Shown here: positions 6,791 through 13,109 of the stretch, piece after piece | Layout of the letters: the number at the start of each line of letters is the position of its first letter | Position numbering within the stretch: the stretch's first letter is position 1 | Assembly: GCA_016296415.1 (NCBI GenBank) | Contig: JAEDJH010000044.1 | Coordinates: forward strand, 1 to 13,171 | Length of the DNA: 13,171 nucleotides | From: Clostridia bacterium | Lineage (GTDB): Bacteria > Bacillota > Clostridia > Christensenellales > CAG-138 | Direction: 5' to 3' | Made by a program: the position numbers and the translations under genes | The notes under the pieces: generated by a model | Database searches by the model: none | The model's input: only the letters and a program-made list of their open reading frames with translations | Told to the model about the DNA's origin: nothing

Positions 6791-7540
6791 ATGATGCAGG
6801 AATACAGGCGCAAGATCGACGAAATAGACGACAAACTGATGGAGCTTATCGCCGAGAGGTTGGACGTTGTCCGCGAAATCGGCAGATATAAGCGGAAAAA
6901 CGGCTTGCCCACGCATGATGAGAGCCGTGAAAGTGAAAAGCTGCAAAGGCTTTTTGAGAACAGCCACGGTGTTTCGGCGGAATATGTGGAGCATTTTATG
7001 ACCGCATTGTTTGACGTGTCCAAAAAAGAGCAGCAGCGAAGCAAAAACATATACCTAATCGGAATGCCCGATGCGGGGAAAACCCGATTTGCCGTGCCGC
7101 TCGGGGCAAGGCTTAACAGACGCTGTGCCGACACGGACAAGGCGATCATGAAAAGGGCCGGAAGAACGATAGATGAGCTGTTCGACTCGTTGGGCGAGGA
7201 GGTTTTCAGAATACTGGAGCAGGAGGCTCTTAAACAGTTTGCCGGGATGGGCTCGCTCGTTGTGGCGACGGGCGGCGGCGTTTTGACGCATGAAGGCAAT
7301 CTTGAAATTATGAAGGCGAGCGGATATACGGTTTTTCTTGACAGGAGGCTCGAGAAGCTTTACGGACAGCGCATCTCCAACCGACCACTTATAAGGGAGG
7401 GGGATGAAGCGATAAAGCGGCTGTATCATGAACGCCATGAATGCTATAAGTCTGCCGCCGACTTTATCATAGACCCCGATCTGCCCGATGCTTTGGAGCG
7501 CATAACGGAGTTTTCAAAGAGCGTGCTTGACCTCGATTGA
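6791..7540 (+). CDS. aroQ/aroK: Fused chorismate mutase (AroQ type) - shikimate kinase
   Basis: A 249-residue protein with two enzymes in one chain. Residues 4-82 are an AroQ-class chorismate mutase (chorismate to prephenate). Arg6, Arg23, Lys34, Asp43, Glu47 and Gln81 fall exactly where E. coli P-protein mutase has R11, R28, K39, D48, E52 and Q88. Residues 87-245 are a shikimate kinase (shikimate plus ATP to shikimate 3-phosphate): Walker A GMPDAGKT (91-98), ADTD with Asp114/Asp116, Arg140, GGG (161-163), Arg198 (NRPL) and Arg215 match the kinase's substrate and ATP sites. Both halves thus look active. The linker is only a few residues. GAGGGA at 6781-6786 precedes ATG 6791; ATG 6794 or a TTG at 6779 overlapping the aroC stop are alternatives. 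It ends the aro operon. Confidence 0.93.
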   Translation: MMQEYRRKIDEIDDKLMELIAERLDVVREIGRYKRKNGLPTHDESRESEKLQRLFENSHGVSAEYVEHFMTALFDVSKKEQQRSKNIYLIGMPDAGKTRFAVPLGARLNRRCADTDKAIMKRAGRTIDELFDSLGEEVFRILEQEALKQFAGMGSLVVATGGGVLTHEGNLEIMKASGYTVFLDRRLEKLYGQRISNRPLIREGDEAIKRLYHERHECYKSAADFIIDPDLPDALERITEFSKSVLDLD

Positions 7541-7564
7541 AAAACGGATAACGAATATTTTTTT

Positions 7565-7601
7565 CGCCTCGGCGCATCCTAATACAAAAGGAGCTGAGGC
7601 G
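7565..7601 (+). promoter_or_regulatory. Hairpin that sequesters the ribosome binding site of the next gene
   Basis: CGCCTCGGC (7565-7573) pairs with GCTGAGGCG (7593-7601; 9 bp, one G-U). After a 3-base bulge, TCCT (7577-7580) pairs with AGGA (7589-7592), leaving an 8-base loop. The paired AGGAG is the Shine-Dalgarno of the TTG start at 7604, so the folded form should block initiation. Because GTTTGTTTAAT follows, the same hairpin could act as a leaky terminator for the aro operon. A run of seven T (7558-7564) lies before it. The pairing is seen directly; the role is inferred. Confidence 0.55.
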
Positions 7602-7603
7602 GT

Positions 7604-9286
7604 TTGTTTAATAAGGACGGTAACTTAAAAAACAACGGGGCATACGGGGAGTTTGTGAAAAATACCGGGCCCGGCGAGGCGGAATTGGCGGCGCAGAGAT
7701 CGGCGGGCTTTTTGCGTATGCCCTTTATTGGCGTTATTGTGTTTGCAGTCGGAGCTTCAAAGGAAAAGATTGCGGCTACGGTTGAAAGCGTAAGGGCACA
7801 AAGCTATGAAAACTATGAGCTCACGGTTGCCGCGGATGAATCAAAGCACGCCTATCTTGAAAAGAGGTTCGGAATCTCGTCGGCATACCTCACACTGTCC
7901 GAGGCGGCGGTCGGGAGTGCAGGGAACTATTTGACGTTTATCAATGCTGGAGATATTTTCATGCCAAACGCCCTGTACGAATTTGCTGCCGCCGTGAACA
8001 AGCGGGGAAACTGCGAGTTCATCTTTGCCGACGAGGACGAAATCGTAAGCGGTGTAAGGAAGGCTCCGTTTTTTAAACCCGTGCCGTCGATGGAAACGCT
8101 TATGTCCTATAACTCGGTAGGTATGCCGCTTATGGCTTCACGCAGACTTTTTACGAAAACGGGAGGACTGAAGGATTTAAGCGGAGCGAGTCTGTACGAG
8201 TTTTCACTGAAATGTATGAGAAGCTGTGCCGCAGAGGGAGGTGCTGCGCATATACCCAAGGTGCTCTTGTCGAGGGAAAAGCCGGATTATTCCGTTTCAA
8301 GCCGTGACGGCAGGCGGATATTGAACGAGCTGATCAAAGACAGCGGCGGTCACGCAAATTCGGGACTGTTCCCCAACAGCTTTTGGACAAGACCCGCACT
8401 CAAAAAAAGGCACAGTATAGATATAATAATCCCCGTAAGGGATGAGCTGGATGAGCTTAGGGAATGCCTTGAATCGGTTGAGGAAACGTCGCTTTTTGAC
8501 AGATACGAGTTTATTATATCCGACATGGGGAGCGTAAATCCAAAGCTCATACGCTACTATGACCTTTTGGAGAAGAACGGGGCGGCAAGGGTGATACGGA
8601 CGGATAAGCCGATCTTTGAGGCAAAGGCACTCAATACGGCGTCGTTGGCAGGCAACGGCGATACGGTTTTGTTTATGTCGCCGTACTGTCGCATGCTCAA
8701 CCCCGATGCCCTTGAGGTCATGCTCGAATATGCACAGCTTGACGATATAGGCTTTGTTGCGCCGAAGCTCGTTGACGGACTCGGAAGGATATTCAGCGTC
8801 GGAACGGTGGTCGGTATAGGCGGCTGGATGGACAGCCCGTACAGGGGAGAAGCCGACGGAATATATGAGGACTTGACCAAAAATCGCTTTATCAACGCCA
8901 TAAGGAACATCACTGCGGCGGACTCAAATTGTATGATGCTTTCGGCGGATGTTTTTTCACGCATGGGCGGCTTTGACGAATCGTTTGAACGGATAGGCTA
9001 TACGACGGAGCTTTCCATAAGGCTCGTGCGTGCAGGATGCAGAAACGTATATATGCCGCACGCAAAATTTGAATGCAGAAAACCGTACACGGATTATAAA
9101 CGGGCATCCGATTCGGATAAAAGCCGCCTTTACGACGTGATAAGACCGATTCTGACCGAGGGCGATCCTATGTACAGCCCGAATTACGATTTTTCCGTCG
9201 GGGTGCCCATTCCCGCCGAAAAGGTAAAGCCTCCCATATTTTTGAACGAAAAATATAAGGCTTTTACGGATAATTTCCAATATTAA
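7604..9286 (+). CDS. Tandem GT2-like (GT-A fold) protein with degenerate catalytic motifs
   Basis: A 560-residue soluble protein with two family-2 glycosyltransferase-like domains (about 41-225 and 271-492) and a C-terminal tail. The order matches the tandem GT2 proteins of O-antigen and surface-glycan loci: FADEDEIV and PFFKPVPS in domain 1; IDIIIPVRDELDELRECLES, APKLVDGLGRI, VVGIGGW, NCMMLSADVFSRMGGFDE and AGCRNVYMPHA in domain 2. The usual acidic motifs are altered: the HDD-like site of domain 1 reads NAGD (114-117), the NDT/DxD site of domain 2 reads MSPYC (358-362), and the later QDYD and NDVD motifs read SLYE and TTEL. Sugar donor and acceptor are unknown, and transferase activity is doubtful. 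No transmembrane segment is seen. The start is TTG at 7604, ten bases after AAAAGGAG; that site is buried in a hairpin. It lies 63 bases after the aro operon. Confidence 0.8.
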   Translation: MFNKDGNLKNNGAYGEFVKNTGPGEAELAAQRSAGFLRMPFIGVIVFAVGASKEKIAATVESVRAQSYENYELTVAADESKHAYLEKRFGISSAYLTLSEAAVGSAGNYLTFINAGDIFMPNALYEFAAAVNKRGNCEFIFADEDEIVSGVRKAPFFKPVPSMETLMSYNSVGMPLMASRRLFTKTGGLKDLSGASLYEFSLKCMRSCAAEGGAAHIPKVLLSREKPDYSVSSRDGRRILNELIKDSGGHANSGLFPNSFWTRPALKKRHSIDIIIPVRDELDELRECLESVEETSLFDRYEFIISDMGSVNPKLIRYYDLLEKNGAARVIRTDKPIFEAKALNTASLAGNGDTVLFMSPYCRMLNPDALEVMLEYAQLDDIGFVAPKLVDGLGRIFSVGTVVGIGGWMDSPYRGEADGIYEDLTKNRFINAIRNITAADSNCMMLSADVFSRMGGFDESFERIGYTTELSIRLVRAGCRNVYMPHAKFECRKPYTDYKRASDSDKSRLYDVIRPILTEGDPMYSPNYDFSVGVPIPAEKVKPPIFLNEKYKAFTDNFQY

Positions 9287-9331
9287 CCAAAGTTTGATAC
9301 AATTTATGAATTTCATTTGAATAAAGTAATA

Positions 9332-9367
9332 ATAAATGCGGGAAATACTACACAAATCCGCATTTAT
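9332..9367. promoter_or_regulatory. Perfect 10-bp inverted repeat over the SpoIID-family gene promoter
   Basis: ATAAATGCGG (9332-9341) and CCGCATTTAT (9358-9367) are exact reverse complements separated by 16 bases. The -35 box lies within the spacer and the right arm ends four bases before the -10 box, so a protein holding both arms would cover the promoter. It could alternatively be a weak terminator for the GT2-like gene 45 bases upstream, but no T-run follows. Confidence 0.45.
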
Positions 9368-9377
9368 ATGCTATAAT
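9349..9377 (+). promoter_or_regulatory. Extended -10 promoter of the SpoIID/SH3 gene
   Basis: A perfect TATAAT (9372-9377) carries the extended TG motif one base upstream (TGCTATAAT). At 17 bases stands TACACA (9349-9354), four of six to the -35 consensus. Transcription would start near 9384, giving a leader of about 44 bases. Confidence 0.65.
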
Positions 9378-9427
9378 TCCTCCATGAAAAGGTCGATTTT
9401 GTCGGAATAAACCCGTGGAGGATCGTT

Positions 9428-12172
9428 GTGAAAAAACTGATTTGCCTGCTTCTGTGTGCGATATTTATATTCTCGTATTCGGCGGTCGATGTTAATGCTG
9501 AAACGGCGTATGACTTTATCAGGGTCAAGCTGTCAACAAACAATGCGACGTCGCTTTCTATCGGCGTGTCCGGCTCGTACGAGATAGAGGGGAAGCAAAT
9601 CGACTTTGACGGAGGAACTCTCAATGTTTCCATATCAAGCGGAAAAGTCCGCCTCGTTCACTCCTCGCTCGGCGAAATAGCAAAAGCGTCAAAGGTAGGC
9701 ATCATCAGAAAGAATCTGCCCCGTGAAAACGGCTATCTCAAGCTTAATTCAAAAAAATACCTCGGACATTTCTATATTACAGTAAACTCGTACGGAAAGC
9801 TGCAGGTTGTCAATAAAGTTCCGATCGATCACTATCTTTACGGTGTTATCGGATACGAGATGGGAGATCACTTCCCTATAGAGGCGCTCAAGGCGCAGAC
9901 CGTTGCGTCGAAGTGCTATGCCCTGACAAGTATAAAACCTTCTGCGGATTACGATGTGACCGATACCTCCGCATATCAGGTTTACTGCGGCTACAATGCC
10001 GAATATACGAGGGTAATTGCGGCGGTGGAGGCCACGATAAACGATATTCTTACCGTTGACGGCAGGCTGATGAAAACCTATTACAGCGCATCAAACGGCG
10101 GCGAAACGAATCTGCCGTCATACGCATGGTCAAGCACCGCCTCAAACGCCGGCTACGACGTGAGGTTCGACGAATACGATATGTCCAATCCCGCTTCGCC
10201 CGTTGAAAAGGTTACTATTCCGATCGGTGAGGGCGTGTCGCTGAGTACCGCACTCAACCGGCTGCTGACGGCACAGGCGGAGGCGAAGCTCGGCGAAGAA
10301 ATCGACGGTATAAAGGCAATAAGCAGCGTAAGGATGCACACGCCCGCCTTTGAACTGACCCAGCGCAATCTCACAAAATGCACCGTTGACATGACGGTGA
10401 AAAAGGCAAGCGGCGAAACGGCGGATGTCAGCGTAACGTTTTCCGCAAATGAGTTCAAGAACTACGGCCTTGTCACGAACGGTTCGCTTAGAATCTACTG
10501 GGGCGAGGAGAGCGACGGCGGTTACGTTATCTACCATTGCCGATACGGACACGGCGTCGGTCTGAGCCAGCGCGGAGCGCAGCAGCGTGCCGCCATGGGA
10601 CAAAGCTACGATGAAATTCTGGCGTTCTACTATCCCGGCATGACGCTTGAAAAGGTGAGTATCCTTGACCCCGAGCAGCCCGATCCCACGCCGACCGCAA
10701 CCGTTCAGCCGACCGAGGCTCCCACGGCTGCGCCCACCACGGCGCCCGTGACACCCTCTCCCAAACCTACGGCCACACAGGATCCCGGCGAGAACGTATG
10801 GGCGTACGGAGTGGTTACGGGCAACAGCGTTAATTTGAGAAGCGGTCCGTCCACCGATTACGATATAGTCGACATTGTTTATAAGGGCGACAGGCTCACG
10901 ATTTATGAGCAGATGGAAACCGGCTGGTACAGAGTTACTGCCGAAAATGGTAACAGCGGCTATATAAGCAACAAATACGTGGAGATCACCTCGTACGGAC
11001 AGGGCACCACCACGCCTGCCCCTACCGTGAAACCCACAGAAACGCCCGCACCCATGCCGACCGTAACGCCTGCGCCCGATGAAACGGTGTATATAGGCAT
11101 CATAACCAAAAACGGCGTAAACTTCAGAACGGGTCCCTCAACGTCCTATTCGTCAATGGGCAAGCTCAATGCCAATGACGGTCTGATAATCTACGAAAAG
11201 ATTGGGGAATGGTACCGTGTTGAGCATGATGGCAAAATGGGCTATGTGCATGGGGATTATGTAAAGATAACCGGAGTTTATGACGGCAATGAATTGCCCG
11301 ACGGCGCAATAGGCAAGGGCGTCACCATAGCCAGGGTGAATTTGAGGAAAGGACCTTCCACCTCCCACGAGATAATTCAGCTTCTGCCGAAGGGTGCGGA
11401 GGTAATAATCTACGGGCAGGAAAACGGCTGGTACAAGGCTTCATACAACGGCAAAACGGGCTATCTTACGCAGAGCTATGTCGAAGTGACCTATACCTCC
11501 GATGATGGCGGCGGCTCGGGAGGAGGAACATCAGACGAGCCTATAGCGCAAGGCGTAACAAATGCCCGTGTAAATTTCAGGACGAAGCCTTCTACTACGG
11601 CGCCTAAAATCGCATTGCTGCCTGCCGGAACCAGGGTAACGCTTTATTCGCTCGACAACGGCTGGTACGAAGCTGAATACTCAGGCACAAGAGGGTATCT
11701 GTACGCAAAGTATGTCAGCATAGTCGAGGATGCTGAGCCTTTAGCGGCAAGCATCGAACCGGCGCAGGGCGAAACCACTGGGAAGCTCAACATAAGAGTA
11801 AAGCCGAACACCTCCGCCGAAATTATAGTACAGCTTCCGAGAAATACGGCGGTGCAGGTGCTTGGCGAATGCGGAGACTGGTACTATATCAAAAGCGGAA
11901 ATAACGTGGGCTATGTAAGCAAGGCATATATGCGAATTGTGAGCGCGGGAAGCATTCAGATCGCCAAGGTGTCTGACTCCTGCTCCGCTGTATCGGCAAA
12001 GACCACCGCAAAGGTGAATATGCGTACTGCTCCGTCAACCGGCAATTCTGATATAATAAGGCTTCTGCCGAGCGGCGAGAGCATAACCGTGTACTATACC
12101 GTGAACGGCTGGTGCCTTATCAATCATGACGGCGATTGGGGCTTCGTGGTTGCTGATTATGTGCGGAAATAA
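9428..12172 (+). CDS. Exported SpoIID/LytB-domain protein with six bacterial SH3 domains
   Basis: A 914-residue secreted wall protein. Residues 1-24 form a signal peptide (KK, hydrophobic LICLLLCAIFIF, likely cleavage after VNA). Residues about 95-405 are a SpoIID/LytB domain: VPIDHYLYGVIGYEMGDHFP (131-150) with Glu144 at the catalytic glutamate position of SpoIID, IEALKAQTVASKCYAL (151-166), YYSASNGGET (218-227) and GHGVGLSQRGAQ (374-385). SpoIID is a lytic transglycosylase on stripped glycan strands; other family members stimulate amidases. A Pro/Thr linker (415-455) leads to six SH3 domains (458-914), the first two split by a second Pro/Thr stretch (523-552). GTG 9428 is preceded by GGAGGA at 5 bases. 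The SH3 array suggests a vegetative or surface wall hydrolase or modifier rather than the sporulation SpoIID. No sortase motif or transmembrane anchor is seen. Confidence 0.9.
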   Translation: MKKLICLLLCAIFIFSYSAVDVNAETAYDFIRVKLSTNNATSLSIGVSGSYEIEGKQIDFDGGTLNVSISSGKVRLVHSSLGEIAKASKVGIIRKNLPRENGYLKLNSKKYLGHFYITVNSYGKLQVVNKVPIDHYLYGVIGYEMGDHFPIEALKAQTVASKCYALTSIKPSADYDVTDTSAYQVYCGYNAEYTRVIAAVEATINDILTVDGRLMKTYYSASNGGETNLPSYAWSSTASNAGYDVRFDEYDMSNPASPVEKVTIPIGEGVSLSTALNRLLTAQAEAKLGEEIDGIKAISSVRMHTPAFELTQRNLTKCTVDMTVKKASGETADVSVTFSANEFKNYGLVTNGSLRIYWGEESDGGYVIYHCRYGHGVGLSQRGAQQRAAMGQSYDEILAFYYPGMTLEKVSILDPEQPDPTPTATVQPTEAPTAAPTTAPVTPSPKPTATQDPGENVWAYGVVTGNSVNLRSGPSTDYDIVDIVYKGDRLTIYEQMETGWYRVTAENGNSGYISNKYVEITSYGQGTTTPAPTVKPTETPAPMPTVTPAPDETVYIGIITKNGVNFRTGPSTSYSSMGKLNANDGLIIYEKIGEWYRVEHDGKMGYVHGDYVKITGVYDGNELPDGAIGKGVTIARVNLRKGPSTSHEIIQLLPKGAEVIIYGQENGWYKASYNGKTGYLTQSYVEVTYTSDDGGGSGGGTSDEPIAQGVTNARVNFRTKPSTTAPKIALLPAGTRVTLYSLDNGWYEAEYSGTRGYLYAKYVSIVEDAEPLAASIEPAQGETTGKLNIRVKPNTSAEIIVQLPRNTAVQVLGECGDWYYIKSGNNVGYVSKAYMRIVSAGSIQIAKVSDSCSAVSAKTTAKVNMRTAPSTGNSDIIRLLPSGESITVYYTVNGWCLINHDGDWGFVVADYVRK
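10799..12169 (+). repeat. Six tandem SH3 domain repeats encoded in the wall protein
   Basis: Protein repeats of about 58-64 residues begin near residues 458, 554, 627, 706, 780 and 857. Each has a core of V-N-[LFM/I]-R-x-x-[PT]-[SN]-T, then an L-P-x-G-like turn, a GWY/EWY/DWY tryptophan motif and a GY[IVL]xxxYV end. Repeat 6 has GWC for GWY and GF for GY. The repeats have diverged from each other and are separated by linkers of unlike length, so this is an old array rather than a recent expansion. The domains probably bind peptidoglycan peptide stems or bridges. Confidence 0.85.
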
Positions 12173-12236
12173 TTGACAAGCCAATACCGCATCATTCGAC
12201 GGAAAGAAAAACTATCTTATATAGTGTAAAACGAAC

Positions 12237-12280
12237 ATCGCCGCCGCAGGTATATGCGGTGGCGATATGTTTGCGTGTTT
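12237..12280 (+). terminator. Probable intrinsic terminator after the SpoIID/SH3 gene
   Basis: ATCGCCGCCGCA (12237-12248) pairs with TGCGGTGGCGAT (12255-12266) over 12 bp with one G-U pair, around the loop GGTATA. The following ATGTTTGCGTGTTT is only moderately T-rich, so termination may be incomplete. It sits 65 bases past the stop codon. Confidence 0.6.
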
Positions 12281-12293
12281 GACATTAATGTTA

Positions 12294-12322
12294 TTGCGGC
12301 GGGATGAGAAATGTAGTATCAT
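12294..12322 (+). promoter_or_regulatory. Probable promoter of the DUF1919 gene
   Basis: TATCAT (12317-12322; five of six) lies 17 bases after TTGCGG (12294-12299; three of six). Transcription would start near 12329, exactly at the first base of the leader hairpin. A full-consensus TTGACA at 12279-12284 has no usable -10 at the right distance. Confidence 0.4.
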
Positions 12323-12328
12323 ATAAAT

Positions 12329-12356
12329 AAGCGGTCATACTATACGGGCACCGCTT
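12329..12356 (+). promoter_or_regulatory. Leader hairpin at the predicted 5' end of the DUF1919 transcript
   Basis: AAGCGGT (12329-12335) pairs perfectly with ACCGCTT (12350-12356) around a 14-base loop. If the promoter call is right, this stem starts at the first transcribed base and may protect the mRNA 5' end. It does not reach the GGAGGTG ribosome binding site at 12374-12380. Confidence 0.35.
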
Positions 12357-12385
12357 TAGGTACAGAATAAAACGGAGGTGTTTAT

Positions 12386-13048
12386 ATGTCGATATTAGCT
12401 TCAATAAAGAATACGCTGAGGGAAAGCTTCATTGTAAGGCGGATAGAGACGTTCCATAGGAATCGTTTTTTGAAGCGCCTTGAAAATGACAATTTCACCA
12501 TACTTTGCTCCAACTGTATAGGGGGTCTTATATATAACAGACTTGGCAAGCAGTTTTTAAGCCCTACGGTCAATTTATTTATTTTGCAGAAAGACTTCGT
12601 GGAGTTCTGCTGCCACCTCGATTTTTATTTGGAGCAGGAACTTGAGTTTGCACATAACGGTGAATTTAGTGTAAATTATCCCGTTGCGTATCTTAGGGGT
12701 AACGGGGAAGATATTCCGGATGTTCCGGTGCACTTCAATCACTATGCGAGCGAGGCTGATGCGGCTGAAAAGTGGAATTCCAGGAAGGCACGTATTTGCA
12801 GGGATAATATGTATATAATTCTGTATATGCTGGATGGCCTAACGATAGAAGACGCAAAGCGTCTGGAGCAAGTACCGTGCAAAAACAAAGTGCTGCTGAC
12901 AGCAAAGCCGCTTCCCGAAATATCGTGGTCGCACTACATAAAACCAATTATGCGACACAAGCTCCCTTATGCATATTTGGATAGAAGTCTTTTCGGAGTA
13001 CGATACTACGAAAGGAAATTCGACTTCATATCCTTCCTGAACCAATAG
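12386..13048 (+). CDS. DUF1919 family protein (polysaccharide-locus associated)
   Basis: A 220-residue protein without signal peptide or membrane segment that fits DUF1919 (PF08942), a family of unknown activity often found in capsule and exopolysaccharide gene clusters. Family features seen are CSNCIGGLIYNRLG (41-54), SPTVNLFI (59-66), FYLEQELEF (80-88), HFNHYASEADAAEKWNSR (116-133), RDNMYIILYMLDG (139-151) and KNKVLLTAKP (166-175). The conserved Cys/Asn, His and Trp residues could form an active site, but the reaction is not known. GGAGGTG precedes the ATG by 5 bases, giving a strong start. The gene appears to be a single transcription unit with its own promoter and faces a converging gene on the right. 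It shares the window with a GT2-like protein, but 3 kb and a terminator separate them, so a shared role is only possible. Confidence 0.82.
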   Translation: MSILASIKNTLRESFIVRRIETFHRNRFLKRLENDNFTILCSNCIGGLIYNRLGKQFLSPTVNLFILQKDFVEFCCHLDFYLEQELEFAHNGEFSVNYPVAYLRGNGEDIPDVPVHFNHYASEADAAEKWNSRKARICRDNMYIILYMLDGLTIEDAKRLEQVPCKNKVLLTAKPLPEISWSHYIKPIMRHKLPYAYLDRSLFGVRYYERKFDFISFLNQ

Positions 13049-13057
13049 CAGCCTATA

Positions 13058-13090
13058 CAAACCAAAACCCACACCGCCTCGGTATGGGTT
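13058..13090 (-). terminator. Terminator between converging genes, best for the minus strand
   Basis: Read on the minus strand, AACCCATACC pairs with GGTGTGGGTT around the 5-base loop GAGGC, with one internal mismatch, and is followed by TTGGTTTG. It lies about 20 bases past the minus-strand stop at 13110-13112. The plus-strand reading has the same stem but no T-run, so the element mainly suits the gene entering from the right; it may also serve the DUF1919 gene. Confidence 0.5.
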
Positions 13091-13109
13091 CGTTGTACTA
13101 ATGATTTAT

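Noticed and set aside
7558..7564. Run of seven T after the aro operon as an intrinsic terminator
   Set aside because: No GC-rich stem precedes the T-run; the hairpin lies after it. On the minus strand the stem is followed by A, not T.
9378..9422. TCCTCCA (9378-9384) complementary to the ribosome binding site TGGAGGA (9416-9422), a possible anti-SD switch
   Set aside because: The predicted transcription start from the TATAAT at 9372-9377 is near 9384, so most of the TCCTCCA would not be in the mRNA.
10670..11090. Pro/Thr-rich stretches as a DNA-level tandem repeat or phase-variable tract
   Set aside because: The PTP/TAPT-like residues are encoded by varied codons without exact repeated units; they read as flexible protein linkers.
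12279..12284. Perfect TTGACA as -35 box of the DUF1919 gene
   Set aside because: At 16-18 bases downstream there is only GC-rich sequence with no -10 match; TTGCGG with TATCAT at 17 bases fits better.
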